A stretch of DNA of 64,000 nucleotides, taken from Leptolyngbya iicbica LK (GTDB lineage Bacteria > Cyanobacteriota > Cyanobacteriia > Phormidesmidales > Phormidesmidaceae). The DNA lies in assembly GCF_004212215.1 (NCBI RefSeq), contig NZ_QVFV01000003.1:1-64000 (forward strand). Direction: 5' to 3'. The notes beneath the pieces are model-generated. The model made no database searches and was not told where the DNA came from. It worked only from the letters and a program-made list of their open reading frames with translations. Position numbers and translations under genes: made by a program. Shown here in pieces: positions 37,508-47,022 of the stretch. The stretch's first letter is position 1. Each line of letters opens with the position of its first letter.

Positions 37508-39157
37508 TTGACTGCGCCATTTCACTTAGAAAAACTGCTGTTTACCCCGGCGACACCCGCTGACCAGGCGGCGACTGTGGTGTTTGCGTTTCCCAATGAA
37601 TACACCATTGGCATCACCAGTCTGGGGTATCAGGTGATCTGGGCCATGCTGGCGCAGCGGTCAGATTTGGCGGTGTCGCGCTTATTTACTGATGGACACG
37701 AGCCATTACCCACTCAGATTGAGCTGCTGGGCTTTTCCATGTCTTGGGAGCTGGACTACGCCAATATCCTCACTCAATTAGAGTCGTTGGATGTGCCGAT
37801 TTTGGCGGGCGATCGCGGCAACGAGCATCCCCTGGTGTTTGGCGGTGGCCCGGTGCTCACGGCCAATCCGGAACCCTTTGCGGCGTTTTTTGACGTGTTG
37901 CTGCTGGGGGATGGTGAGGTCGTGCTAGATGCGTTTATCGATGCGTATCAAACGGTGCGGGACTGCGATCGCCCCACCCAACTCCGTCGCTTGGCTCAGG
38001 TGCCCGGCGTTTACATTCCCGCGCTGTATGAGCCGATCTATGACAGTCCGACGGGGGCGATCGCGGCCATTCAGCCCATCGATGCCGATATTCCCGCCGT
38101 GGTGGAAAAGCAGACCTATCGCGGCAATACCCTCTCCACCTCATCCGTCGTGACGGAACAGGCCGCGTGGGAAAACATCTACATGGTGGAGGTGGTGCGG
38201 AGCTGCCCGGAAATGTGCCGCTTCTGCTTGGCGAGCTATCTCACCTTGCCGTTTCGCACTGCGCCTGTCGCTGGCGGGCTGATTCCAGCCGTGGAAAAGG
38301 GCATGGCGGTGACCGATCGCCTCGGCTTGCTCGGGGCTTCCGTTACCCAACATCCCGAATTTGACGACCTGTTGGACTATCTGAACCAGCCACAATTCGA
38401 CGATATGCGGCTGAGCATTGCCTCAGTGCGCACCAACACGGTGAATCAAAAGCTGACCAAAACCCTGACGCGCCACGGCACCAAATCCATCACGATCGCG
38501 ATCGAAAGTGGCTCGGAACGGGTGCGGCAAATCGTCAACAAAAAACTCGCCACCGACGACATTGTGGCTGCAGCGGTGAATGCCAAGGCCGGCGGCCTCA
38601 GTGCCCTCAAGCTCTATGGCATGGCGGGCATTCCGGGCGAACTGCCGGAGGATTTGGAAACGACCGCTGACTTGATGTTACAACTGAAGAAAGCGGCTCC
38701 GGGGTTGCGGCTCACGTTGGGGTGCAGCACCTTTGTGCCTAAAGCCCACACCCCGTTTCAGTGGTATGGCGTTAACCCGCAAGCCGACAAGCGCCTCAAA
38801 CGGCTGCAAAAACGCCTCCGGCCCAACGGCATTGACTTCCGCCCCGAAAGCTATAACTGGTCAATCATTCAGGCGTTGATTTCGCGGGGCGATCGCCGCC
38901 TCACCCCCTTGCTGTTGCAGGCTCGCGAATTTGGCGATTCCCTCGGCAGCTACAAGCGCGCGTTCAAAGCGTTGAAGGGTGAGTTGCCGCCGCTCGACTT
39001 TTACGTTCACGCCCATTGGGAACGGGATCAGCCCCTGCCGTGGGACCACTTGCAAGGTCTCCTGCCCAAAGCCACGCTGCTGAAACATCTGGACAGCGCC
39101 ACGTCCCATTTTGCTCCGGATACGCCGACCCCAGTGTTAGCCGCGAGCCAGTCCTGA
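37508..39157 (+). CDS. B12-binding-domain-like radical SAM protein
   Basis: About 549 residues. The N-terminal ~200 residues resemble the B12-binding-like domain of radical SAM proteins (FPNEYTIGITSLGYQ, LGFSMSWELDY, VFGGGPV, DVLLLGDGE). The radical SAM core carries the cluster motif CPEMCRFC (Cys233, Cys237, Cys240), with IESGSERVR and STFVPKAHTPFQW further on. It should bind a 4Fe-4S cluster and cleave S-adenosylmethionine; the substrate is unknown. TTG 37508 is chosen because AGAGGAG lies six bases upstream and the family-like sequence starts there. ATG 37433 would add 25 residues of non-conserved sequence. Confidence 0.85.
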   Translation: MTAPFHLEKLLFTPATPADQAATVVFAFPNEYTIGITSLGYQVIWAMLAQRSDLAVSRLFTDGHEPLPTQIELLGFSMSWELDYANILTQLESLDVPILAGDRGNEHPLVFGGGPVLTANPEPFAAFFDVLLLGDGEVVLDAFIDAYQTVRDCDRPTQLRRLAQVPGVYIPALYEPIYDSPTGAIAAIQPIDADIPAVVEKQTYRGNTLSTSSVVTEQAAWENIYMVEVVRSCPEMCRFCLASYLTLPFRTAPVAGGLIPAVEKGMAVTDRLGLLGASVTQHPEFDDLLDYLNQPQFDDMRLSIASVRTNTVNQKLTKTLTRHGTKSITIAIESGSERVRQIVNKKLATDDIVAAAVNAKAGGLSALKLYGMAGIPGELPEDLETTADLMLQLKKAAPGLRLTLGCSTFVPKAHTPFQWYGVNPQADKRLKRLQKRLRPNGIDFRPESYNWSIIQALISRGDRRLTPLLLQAREFGDSLGSYKRAFKALKGELPPLDFYVHAHWERDQPLPWDHLQGLLPKATLLKHLDSATSHFAPDTPTPVLAASQS

Positions 39158-39218
39158 GCGGTGCGGCGCAACGGTTCCGTGTCGCCCCATAATAGAGGTT
39201 GGCGATCGCGAGAGTGTC

Positions 39219-39938
39219 ATGACTTTGCCCACGGTAATTATTCCGGGATACTTTGCGGGGGCGGCTCCGTACCGGTCTTTAGTTGCGGACTTAAACCAGC
39301 GTGGCATTTGGACGACGGTGGTGCCGCTGACCCAAGCCAGTTGGGTGCCAACCATTGGCGGTCGTTCGGTGCAGCCGATTTTGCAGGCCATTGCTGCAAC
39401 CGTTGAGCAGGCCAGGGCGGCCACGGGGAGCGATCGCGTCAATTTGGTCTGCCATTCCGCTGGTGGGTGGATTGCGCGGATCTATCTCGGCGATGAACCG
39501 TACGATGTGCATCCGGCGGATCGCGATCGGGCCAACGCTTGGTCGGGCCACCGCCACGTGCAAACGCTGATTACCCTCGGCACCCCCCACACCAGCCAAG
39601 AGCGCTGGACTCGCCGCAACCTTGACTTTGTCAACCAGACCTATCCCGGTGCGTATCACGCCGACGTGCGCTACGTCTGCTTTGCGGGCAAGGCCATCTT
39701 TGGGCAACGGTGGCGCACCTGGTTTACCTACAACAGCTATCAGATTACCGGCGGCGACGGAGCCTGCTGGGGTGATGGCATTACGCCGATTCCGGCGGCG
39801 CATTTAGAGGGAGCGACAAATCTCGTGCTGGATGACGTGTGCCATTCACCCAAACCCGGTGTCGCGTGGTACGGCACCCCCAGCGTGGTGGATGAGTGGG
39901 CGACTTATCTGCAGGTCGATTCCGTGACCAGCCGATGA
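39219..39938 (+). CDS. Lipase-like alpha/beta hydrolase
   Basis: 239 residues. It begins TVIIPGYFAGAAPYRSL, a typical strand-turn with the oxyanion region, and has the nucleophile elbow LVCHSAGGW (Ser80), in which Cys replaces the usual first Gly of GHSAGG. Further blocks are LGTPHTS and a late His in DDVCHSP. It should hydrolyse an ester bond; similar cyanobacterial proteins are annotated as triacylglycerol lipases. There is no signal peptide. It follows the radical SAM gene by 61 bases on the same strand and may share its transcript. Confidence 0.82.
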   Translation: MTLPTVIIPGYFAGAAPYRSLVADLNQRGIWTTVVPLTQASWVPTIGGRSVQPILQAIAATVEQARAATGSDRVNLVCHSAGGWIARIYLGDEPYDVHPADRDRANAWSGHRHVQTLITLGTPHTSQERWTRRNLDFVNQTYPGAYHADVRYVCFAGKAIFGQRWRTWFTYNSYQITGGDGACWGDGITPIPAAHLEGATNLVLDDVCHSPKPGVAWYGTPSVVDEWATYLQVDSVTSR

Positions 39939-39967
39939 ACAAGAGAAACGGCTGGGCCGCAGCGCCG

Positions 39968-40612
39968 TTAACGGCCTAAATTATGGAGTTGATGAATGGC
40001 CGCTGCACATTGTTCAGTGGTTTGCTGCAGCAAGACTTTATCGGCCTTGGCCGGCGGCGGCGGAATGGGTTCGCCAATGCGCACGGTCAAGGGGTGCGAT
40101 CGCGGCACTTTGCTGCCCTTTGGCAAGATGCGTTGGGTGCCCCACAGGCTGACGGGCAATAAGGGCGCTTGGGCTTTGGCGGCAATCAGGGCTGCACCCA
40201 GTTTCGGGTTAGGAATGCGCCCATCGGCGGTGCGGGTGCCCTGCAAAAAGACTCCTACGGCCCAGCCTTGATCCAGCTGTTTCAACGCCTCGCGAATGGC
40301 GCTGCGATCGGCACTGCCCCGCTTGACGGGATAGGCACCATACAAGCGAATCGCTGGCGCTAACACCGGCACCGTAAAGAGTTCTTCCTTCGCCATAAAG
40401 GAGACGGGCCGCCGCACACAGTTCGATAAAATGGGCGGATCAAAATCGCTGGCGTGATTGGCCACCACGATCAGTGGCCCCTGCTTAGGCACGTGCTGTG
40501 CCCCTTCGACCCGCCCCCGAAAATACAGACGAAACGTGGGGTTCACTACCGTCCATTTGAACAGGTAGTACAGCAATAAACTGGCAAAAGGCTCGCGATC
40601 GCGGCTAGCCAT
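39968..40612 (-). CDS. plsC: 1-acyl-sn-glycerol-3-phosphate acyltransferase (PlsC)
   Basis: 214 residues. The catalytic motif NHASDFD (His53, Asp58) and motif III-like ALIAAKAQAPLLPVSLWG mark it as a membrane-associated acyltransferase that makes phosphatidic acid from lysophosphatidic acid and an acyl donor. The second motif, usually FPEGTRS, reads FLQGTRT, with Gln in place of Glu. An N-terminal hydrophobic stretch (SLLLYYLFKW) would seat it on the membrane. It starts 17 bases after the fabD stop codon on the same strand, so the two form a lipid-synthesis operon. Confidence 0.88.
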   Translation of the reverse strand: MASRDREPFASLLLYYLFKWTVVNPTFRLYFRGRVEGAQHVPKQGPLIVVANHASDFDPPILSNCVRRPVSFMAKEELFTVPVLAPAIRLYGAYPVKRGSADRSAIREALKQLDQGWAVGVFLQGTRTADGRIPNPKLGAALIAAKAQAPLLPVSLWGTQRILPKGSKVPRSHPLTVRIGEPIPPPPAKADKVLLQQTTEQCAAAIHQLHNLGR

Positions 40613-40629
40613 TAGGTGACGCCTCAGGG

Positions 40630-41514
40630 CTACAGAGCAGTGAGTTGCTCAAGGGTACCGACATTTGTGAGTTGCAAGGTTTTGACCGTGCGCTTGATCA
40701 GCCCCGTCAGCACGTTACCTGGCCCGACTTCGATCACTTGCTCCACCCCGAGTTCAGGCAACGAGAGGGAAATCTCGCGCCAACGCACGGAGCCCGTCAT
40801 TTGCTGTGAGAGCCGCTGCTTCAGCGTTGCTGCATCGGTGGCTGGCGTCGGGTCAACATTGGAGAGGACGGGAATGGTGACATCGCGGAATTCTACCGCA
40901 TCCAACACCTCTTGGAACTCCCGGGAGGCGGGGGCCATTAAGGGTGAATGGAAGGCACCGCTGACATTTAGTTTGACCGCCCGCTTGCTCTTGACATCTG
41001 CCAGCACCGCATCAACGCCCTCGGGTGTCCCCGAAATCACGACCTGGCCGGGGTTATTGTCATTGGCCAGGACCACCCCTTCGGTCTCAGCAATTTTGGC
41101 ATCCAACTCGTCGCGGTTAAAGCCCATCAGCGCCGCCATAATCCCCTCGGAGGTTTGGGACATGAGTTCGCCGCGCAGCTTTACCAGCCGCAAGCCAGCC
41201 GCAAAGTCAAAGGCTCCAGCGGCATACAGGGCGCCATATTCACCCAAACTGTGACCGGCGACGAGATCGGGAGTGTGGCCGTGCTCCTGTAGCCAATCCA
41301 CCAACAAACTTTCCAGCACATACAGGCACGGCTGGGTGTACAGGGTATTCGAGACTTTATCGTCAGGGCTCTGACAAATCTCGGCGACTGACCAACCCAG
41401 GATCTCGTCCGCGATCGCCAATCGCGCCTCGCTGGCAGCGTGGGTCATCAAGTCCATGCCCATCCCCACCGACTGCGATCCCTGACCAGGAAATACCCAG
41501 GCTGTTTTCACCAT
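40630..41514 (-). CDS. fabD: Malonyl-CoA:ACP transacylase FabD
   Basis: 294 residues, the normal FabD length. It transfers malonate from CoA to acyl carrier protein, supplying elongation units for fatty acid synthesis. Motifs: FPGQGSQ at the N-terminus, GHSLGEY with the catalytic Ser89, Arg114 in KLRGELM, and GAFHSPLM with His189. plsC follows by 17 bases. In many cyanobacteria fabH lies upstream; here the upstream neighbour is instead a divergent histidine kinase. Confidence 0.95.
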   Translation of the reverse strand: MVKTAWVFPGQGSQSVGMGMDLMTHAASEARLAIADEILGWSVAEICQSPDDKVSNTLYTQPCLYVLESLLVDWLQEHGHTPDLVAGHSLGEYGALYAAGAFDFAAGLRLVKLRGELMSQTSEGIMAALMGFNRDELDAKIAETEGVVLANDNNPGQVVISGTPEGVDAVLADVKSKRAVKLNVSGAFHSPLMAPASREFQEVLDAVEFRDVTIPVLSNVDPTPATDAATLKQRLSQQMTGSVRWREISLSLPELGVEQVIEVGPGNVLTGLIKRTVKTLQLTNVGTLEQLTAL

Positions 41515-41746
41515 GACTGCCTTCTTGTTTCACGAAACTCAAGATTGTGCATCTCTAACTCTCTCAAGAAATGGCCGTTTCGCAAAGTTGAATATTTTCT
41601 CGCTGAGCCTGGGATCACCATAGGGGGCTCCCTGCCAGGGTGGGAGGGGATTAAACGTGCGTGCGCTGCGCGTGTGAATGCGCCGGGGACGGGTACTCTA
41701 GCAAGCAAACCGACTAGATGCATGCCACAGCGCACTGCCTTTGTTT

Positions 41747-44188
41747 ATGGATGCTGCCGCTACCCGCTCGACCTTGCCCGATGCGCTCAAAAAATTAGTC
41801 GCTGGCTCCCCAGAATGGATGGTGCTGTTCGATCGCGATCGCCGTTACTGTCAAGCGAGTCCCCCCTTGGCGGCAGCGTTGGATGCCAGCAACTTGGCCT
41901 GGTTGGGACGACACAATACCGAATTGGCAGAGTTAGCAAAACAGGCTGGCTTGCCCAAGGTCTGGCGTAAGTATTGGCAGCAGGTCGAAGACGCTTTGAT
42001 GACCGTGCAGCAGCAGCGCAAAGCGGAAAAACGGGTACATGCCCTGCCCAATGAAGATGGTGACCTGCAGCTCTGTGAAGTCAGCTATACGCCGATTTGC
42101 GACGCGCAGGGACAGGTCGAGTCCGTGGTGAGCATTAGTCATCCCACGGTGGTGCCGCAGGGCCTGTATGAGTCGGAAGGCAAAAGTCTGACAGCGGCGC
42201 AGTTAGAAGCGTATCCAGATGCGATCGTCGGTGCTGAGATGCCCGACCTGACGGCGGCCTCCTTGGCCCATGTGCCGACGCCGTTAGCGGCGGCGGCCTC
42301 CCCCCTTGCCTCACGGCTACCGATCCCGGCGGTGGTTCAGCCGGGGCTCCAGGTTCATCAGACCGCCGAATTCCTCCAAGTCGTGCTGGACAATATCCCC
42401 CAATACATTTTTTGGAAAAACTTAGATTCGGTCTATCTGGGGTGTAACCAACGCTGGGCTGAGATGGCGGGCTTTAACAATCCCAGTGAGGTGGTGGGCA
42501 TTACGGATGCTGATTTGCCGTGGACGCCGGAAGAAGCAGCGTGGTACCTGAAGTGCGATCGCCGGGTGATGGCAACGGATACCCCCATGTTGCGCATCAA
42601 AGAGTCGCAGATGCAGGCCGATGGCAAACTGAGCTGGCGAGAAACGAGCAAACTCCCGCTACACGACGCCCAGGGTAACGTGGTGGGGCTGCTGGGCACG
42701 ATTGAAGACATTACCGAGCGCAAAATTGCGGAAGATTTGCTCAAGCAGTCGGAAGCCACCTATCGCAAATTGGCGAAGCAAGAAGAGCTGCTCAACCAAA
42801 TTTCCCAACAGATTCGGCAATCGCTGTCTGTGGCCGAGATTCAACAACGGACGGTGCAAGAAGTGCGCCAACTGTTTCACGTTGACCGGATGTTGATCTA
42901 TCGGTTTGACGAGGATTGGCTTGGTCGGGTCGTGACCGAGTCGGTGGAGGCGCCCTGGCGATCGCTACTCGACGAGGAAAGCCAGGATTCCTGTTTTCCC
43001 GAAGAACATGCGGCGATGTATTTGCAAGGGCGAGTCCGCACGATTCCCAACGTCGCCACGGCGGAGTTGGATGAATGTCATCGCGACTTTTTGCTGGGGA
43101 TGCAGGTGCAAGCCAACGCGATCGTGCCCATCCTCGTGCGTGATGAACTGTGGGGCCTCTTAATTGCCCACCAGTGTTCCGGTCCCCGTGACTGGCAAGA
43201 TGAAGAGATCAAGCTCCTCAATGCGCTCGCCGCCCAAGTCAGCATTGCGATTCAACAGGCTGAACTGTACGCCCAAACCAAACAAAGTGGTGAACTGGCT
43301 CAGCAAAAAGCGGCTGAGTTAGAAAACGCCCTACAAACTCTACAAAAGACCCAAACTCAACTCGTCCAGACGGAAAAAATGTCTGGGCTAGGGCAAATGG
43401 TGGCGGGGATCGCTCATGAAATCAACAACCCCGTCAATTTTATCTACGGCAATATTCCCCACATCAAAGAACACCTCACCGATCTCACCGATCTCCTAAG
43501 TCTCTACCGAGAAAACTATCCCGAGCCGGTGGAAGCCGTCGAAGAGTTCATTGAGGAAATTGACCTGGACTATGTGTTGGAAGATTTGAGCAAAATTTTG
43601 AAGTCGTTTCAAATTGGCAGCCAGCGCATTCAGCAAATTGTGACCTCGCTGCGCACCTTCTCCCGGTTAGATGAAGCGGAGAAAAAAGATGTCGATTTGC
43701 ACGACGGCATCGATAGTACCTTGCTGATCTTGCAGCATCGCCTCAAGGCGAAAAGCGATCGCTCCGTGATTGAGGTGAGTAAAGACTATGCCGATTTGCC
43801 CCTGGTGGAATGCTACCCGAGCCAGCTCAATCAGGTGTTTATGAACATTTTGGGTAACGGCATTGATGCCCTAGAGCAAGAAATGGCTACTGGGGCTAGA
43901 GCCGACAAAACTGAGCCCCCCACGATCGCGATTTCTACCCAGCAGCTCCCTGGCGAAGTCTTGATTTGCATTCGCGATAATGGACCCGGCATTGACGAAA
44001 AACATCGGGCGCGGCTCTTTGATCCCTTTTTTACCACTAAGCCGATTGGTAAAGGGACAGGGCTGGGCCTCTCTATCAGCCACCAAATTGTGACCGAACG
44101 CCATGGCGGACGACTCATCGTGATTTCTGAGATCGGACAAGGGACTGAGTTTCAAATCTATGTGCCCTTGGCTCACACCCCGCTCTAA
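41747..44188 (+). CDS. PAS-PAS-GAF sensor histidine kinase with a cyanobacteriochrome-like GAF domain
   Basis: 813 residues from ATG 41747 (TTG 41741 is in frame). Order: PAS at ~20-135; PAS plus PAC at ~205-327 (ending GTIEDITERKIAEDLL); GAF at ~350-505; coiled coil; phospho-acceptor helix GQMVAGIAHEINNPVNF with His557; ATPase domain with NILGNGIDA, DNGPG and GTGLGL. The GAF holds a Cys-His pair in DECHRDF (Cys444) and a DXCF-type motif DSCF (Cys416), exactly 28 residues apart. In DXCF cyanobacteriochromes the two bilin-linking cysteines are also 28 apart. It is therefore a candidate blue/green light sensor. There is no membrane segment, so it is cytoplasmic. No response regulator is adjacent. 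Confidence 0.88.
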   Translation: MDAAATRSTLPDALKKLVAGSPEWMVLFDRDRRYCQASPPLAAALDASNLAWLGRHNTELAELAKQAGLPKVWRKYWQQVEDALMTVQQQRKAEKRVHALPNEDGDLQLCEVSYTPICDAQGQVESVVSISHPTVVPQGLYESEGKSLTAAQLEAYPDAIVGAEMPDLTAASLAHVPTPLAAAASPLASRLPIPAVVQPGLQVHQTAEFLQVVLDNIPQYIFWKNLDSVYLGCNQRWAEMAGFNNPSEVVGITDADLPWTPEEAAWYLKCDRRVMATDTPMLRIKESQMQADGKLSWRETSKLPLHDAQGNVVGLLGTIEDITERKIAEDLLKQSEATYRKLAKQEELLNQISQQIRQSLSVAEIQQRTVQEVRQLFHVDRMLIYRFDEDWLGRVVTESVEAPWRSLLDEESQDSCFPEEHAAMYLQGRVRTIPNVATAELDECHRDFLLGMQVQANAIVPILVRDELWGLLIAHQCSGPRDWQDEEIKLLNALAAQVSIAIQQAELYAQTKQSGELAQQKAAELENALQTLQKTQTQLVQTEKMSGLGQMVAGIAHEINNPVNFIYGNIPHIKEHLTDLTDLLSLYRENYPEPVEAVEEFIEEIDLDYVLEDLSKILKSFQIGSQRIQQIVTSLRTFSRLDEAEKKDVDLHDGIDSTLLILQHRLKAKSDRSVIEVSKDYADLPLVECYPSQLNQVFMNILGNGIDALEQEMATGARADKTEPPTIAISTQQLPGEVLICIRDNGPGIDEKHRARLFDPFFTTKPIGKGTGLGLSISHQIVTERHGGRLIVISEIGQGTEFQIYVPLAHTPL

Positions 44189-44258
44189 CGCTACGTTTCA
44201 GCATTTTGTCGGCCCAACAGCGGGAGCGTTGCGATTCAACAACCTAGCAGCGTATTCC

Positions 44259-45380
44259 TTAGCTCAACTGGGCGCGAAAGCGGTTGATGCTCAGGCCTAG
44301 CAACAAGACGGTGAAGCCTACCAGGGCCAGCACTTCGGGGAGTAATACTTCGAGGCCAACGCCTTTCAACAGGAGGCTGCGGGCAATCGTGACGTAGTGG
44401 CGCAGCGGATTGAAGAACGAGAGGATGCGGAAGAAGGTCGGCATACTCTCAATGGGGGCGATCGCACCAGAGAGCTGAATCAGGGGCACATTGAAAAAGA
44501 AGGAGGTCAGCACCACTTGCTGCTGGGTGCTAGAGATGGTCGCCAGCAAAATGCCAATGCCAATGGCAACAAAAATGTAGACACCCGATAGCATCAGGAA
44601 CAAAAAATAGTTGCCGCGAAAGGGCAGGCCGAAAATGAGCCGAGCGATCGCGGAAGCCAGCAACACATCCCCCATCAGCAGCACAAACAGCGGTGTTATT
44701 TTGGCGGCGAGAATTTCCCAACCCTGGGCAGGAGTCATGAGCAGTTGTTCCAGGGTGCCGACATCTTTTTCACGAATGACGGTGGTGGATGAGACCAGCG
44801 ACCCCGTCAGCGTCAGGACGACCCCAATCACCCCTGGCACAAAGAACCAGCTGCTCAGCAAGCCGGGATTGTAGAGAAATCGGGTGGCGATTTCTACAGG
44901 CAAGTCGGGCACTGCCTGTAAGGATTGTCCATAGCGGTTAATCAGTTGCTGCATGTAGCCGCTGGCAATGCCGGCGGTATTGGCATCGACCCCATCAATG
45001 AGGACTTGCACATCCACGGTCTGATCAGCAGCAAGATGGTCAGCAAAATCCGGCGGAATCACCAACCCAGTGGAAACTCGCCCCGTTCTCACCTGCTGCC
45101 CCAAAGTCTCCACACTGGGCTGATAAGACTCGATCTGGAAAGTGTCATTGGCGGTTAAGGTGGCGACAAATTCGCGACTGGCAGGGCTGTGACTGTAGTC
45201 CACAACGCTGAGGCTGAGGTTCGTCACTTCCGGGTTGAGGGCGAGGCCAAAGACCAGCAGTTGCACGGTGGGAGGAAAAAGCAGAAGGAAGATAATCTGC
45301 CGATTTCGGAGGATTTGTCGCGTTTCTTTCAAAATGAGCGACCAGAGGCGGGATTGGCGGAAGGTACGAAGGGGGCGCAT
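44259..45380 (-). CDS. ABC-2 type transporter permease
   Basis: 373 residues from ATG 45380. It has one N-terminal membrane segment (IIFLLLFPPTVQLLVFGLAL), a large extracytoplasmic domain of ~150 residues, then five membrane segments. Family landmarks are REKDVGTLEQLLMTPAQGWEIL and GAIAPIESMPTFFRILSFFNPLRHYV. It should be the membrane half of an exporter. No ATPase gene is next to it. The start is supported by the family-like N-terminus RPLRTFRQSRLWSLILKETRQ; upstream in-frame codons run through a repeat tract and are probably untranslated. Confidence 0.85.
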   Translation of the reverse strand: MRPLRTFRQSRLWSLILKETRQILRNRQIIFLLLFPPTVQLLVFGLALNPEVTNLSLSVVDYSHSPASREFVATLTANDTFQIESYQPSVETLGQQVRTGRVSTGLVIPPDFADHLAADQTVDVQVLIDGVDANTAGIASGYMQQLINRYGQSLQAVPDLPVEIATRFLYNPGLLSSWFFVPGVIGVVLTLTGSLVSSTTVIREKDVGTLEQLLMTPAQGWEILAAKITPLFVLLMGDVLLASAIARLIFGLPFRGNYFLFLMLSGVYIFVAIGIGILLATISSTQQQVVLTSFFFNVPLIQLSGAIAPIESMPTFFRILSFFNPLRHYVTIARSLLLKGVGLEVLLPEVLALVGFTVLLLGLSINRFRAQLS

Positions 45381-45425
45381 GGGTGTGAGGGTGACACGGT
45401 GGTTGGGTGACAGGGTGGTTAGGTG
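45381..45425. repeat. G-rich degenerate tandem repeat before the ABC permease gene
   Basis: Near-heptamers such as GGGTGTG, GGGTGAC and GGTTGGG lie immediately before the permease start codon, on its upstream side. Wording is similar to the tract at about 31868-32035. Confidence 0.5.
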
Positions 45426-45426
45426 T

Positions 45427-45496
45427 AGGGGCGAGGCATTGTGGGCGCAGCATTCTGAATAAACCCGAAATATGATTTCCACAATGCCTCGCCCCT
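45427..45496. repeat. 70-bp palindromic element with perfect 18-bp terminal inverted repeats
   Basis: AGGGGCGAGGCATTGTGG (45427-45444) is the exact reverse complement of 45479-45496. The internal spacer is 34 bases and non-coding. This is the architecture of a very small MITE or a mobile hairpin. Confidence 0.7.
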
Positions 45497-45737
45497 GCGG
45501 ATCAGTTCACATGAGGGAAATGTATGGATGCGCATACAGGGAATGGGGCGGTGAATCAATTGGGGCATTGCAGGCGGTGGTAGGTGCAGGGAAGGATGCG
45601 GAAAAACAGTCCCCGATCGCGCCGACAGCCTATAGCGCGTACCCAATGCGGCAAACGCCAATCCCCTCCCAGCCTGCCTAAGAATATGCCTGGCAGCAAA
45701 AAGCTGAGACAGCTATGCCAACGGCTTCCCTCATTGC

Positions 45738-46322
45738 CTAGGCAAACATATTCCAGCAGAACACGACACCCAAGGCAACGACCATTAGGGACAGTAAGGT
45801 GATGCGACTCCTGAGGGCCAAGATTTCCGCCGCTTGCTTTTCAATAATGGGGGATAGTGACGGCTGGGCCTCTGACAGAGACTCAACCACCTCGGGCGGC
45901 AATTCACGCAGAGATTCCACCTCAATCGGTTCCAACTCGTGATTGCGCGCTTCAAGCAGCAAAGCTTTTTCGTCAAAACGGACTTGTCGGTAGAGCCAGT
46001 TGGTAATCAGTTCGGGACAGTTGCGCTTAAACCACCGCCAGGCAAAGAGCTTAAACACGGGTTTGCTAAAGGATGCAATGCCTTTGAGCGGCCCTCGCAG
46101 GGCTTTGATGCTGACCTTGTCATTGATTAAGTGGATCGATCCCACTTCATATAAGCCATCCAAAATTGCTCTGACAGTGGCTTTCTCGCGCTCAGCTAAG
46201 TTAGTCAGCAGTAGATGCGTATTTTGCATCAACTGCTGCTCTTTCTCGTATTCAGTTGAGTTGAGCGAGAGCCGTCGAGTTTCTCCGTTTCGGGAGGACG
46301 GCTGGGCTTGAGAATCCTGCAT
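45738..46322 (-). CDS. Hypothetical protein with C-terminal membrane anchor
   Basis: 194 residues. A helical, charged N-terminal half (EREKATVRAILDGLYEVGSIHLIN, then RWFKRNCPELITNWLYRQVRF) is followed by an acidic stretch with ELPPEVVESL. A single membrane segment closes the protein (ITLLSLMVVALGVVFCWNMFA). The topology suggests a tail-anchored protein facing the cytoplasm. I do not recognise the family. It is isolated; the next genes on either side are on other transcripts. Confidence 0.65.
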   Translation of the reverse strand: MQDSQAQPSSRNGETRRLSLNSTEYEKEQQLMQNTHLLLTNLAEREKATVRAILDGLYEVGSIHLINDKVSIKALRGPLKGIASFSKPVFKLFAWRWFKRNCPELITNWLYRQVRFDEKALLLEARNHELEPIEVESLRELPPEVVESLSEAQPSLSPIIEKQAAEILALRSRITLLSLMVVALGVVFCWNMFA

Positions 46323-46719
46323 TGGTAACTACATGACAGCGCTGACGATGAGCCCTGATATCAGAGGTTGCCATCACAATGAACAACCTTTATCAAGGTA
46401 CAACCTTCCCGAAGTTGATGCAGCCTGATGTCGATTCGAGAAAAGTTGCTGAGACAAGTGTCTGACGATCGCACCGACTCCACATGAATGACGAAATTAT
46501 ACTCCGGTCACATCAAGGGGATAGTCAAGATCCTAACGAACTTGCCCAGTTGTCGGGATCTCGGCGGCGTGGATCCGATTGATTTGTAACGGGCCTTTAA
46601 GCTGATTGCTGCAAAAAGTAGAGGAAAACCTGGACTAAGTGTGAAAATCGGTAAAATTTGCACAATCTAAGCCCTCATTTCAACGTATCGTCAGACTCGG
46701 TCTCCACAATCAGCCATTT
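46323..46719. other. Gene-free region upstream of ureA
   Basis: About 400 bases with no reading frame worth listing. A search by eye for an NtcA box (GTA-N8-TAC) found none convincing. It presumably carries the ureA promoter. Confidence 0.4.
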
Positions 46720-47022
46720 ATGCAATTAACGCCCCAAGAAAAAGATAAACTCCTGATTTTTACTGCGGCTTTGCTAGCCGAGCGACGTAAGGAAAAAGGT
46801 CTCAAGCTCAACTATCCAGAGGCGGTAGCATACTTGTCGGCGGCCATTTTAGAAGGGGCGCGGGAGGGCCGTACCGTGGCTGACCTGATGCATTACGGCA
46901 CGACCTTGCTAACGGCGGATGATGTGATGGACGGGATTCCGGCCATGATTGATGAGGTCCAGGTAGAGGCGACTTTTCCGGATGGCACGAAATTGGTGAC
47001 GGTTCATAATCCCATCGTCTAG
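46720..47022 (+). CDS. ureA: Urease subunit gamma
   Basis: 100 residues, the canonical UreA length. It starts [23 protein letters not shown] and has [25 protein letters not shown] and [18 protein letters not shown]. It is a structural subunit of nickel urease, which hydrolyses urea to ammonia and carbamate. It is followed after 86 bases by ureB. Confidence 0.96.
   Translation: MQLTPQEKDKLLIFTAALLAERRKEKGLKLNYPEAVAYLSAAILEGAREGRTVADLMHYGTTLLTADDVMDGIPAMIDEVQVEATFPDGTKLVTVHNPIV

Noticed and set aside
40616-41254. Plus-strand frame of 212 codons opposite fabD
   Set aside because: fabD carries all catalytic motifs on the minus strand; this is a shadow frame.
46323-46719. NtcA-binding site upstream of ureA
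   Set aside because: No GTA-N8-TAC with a well-placed -10 box was found by eye.
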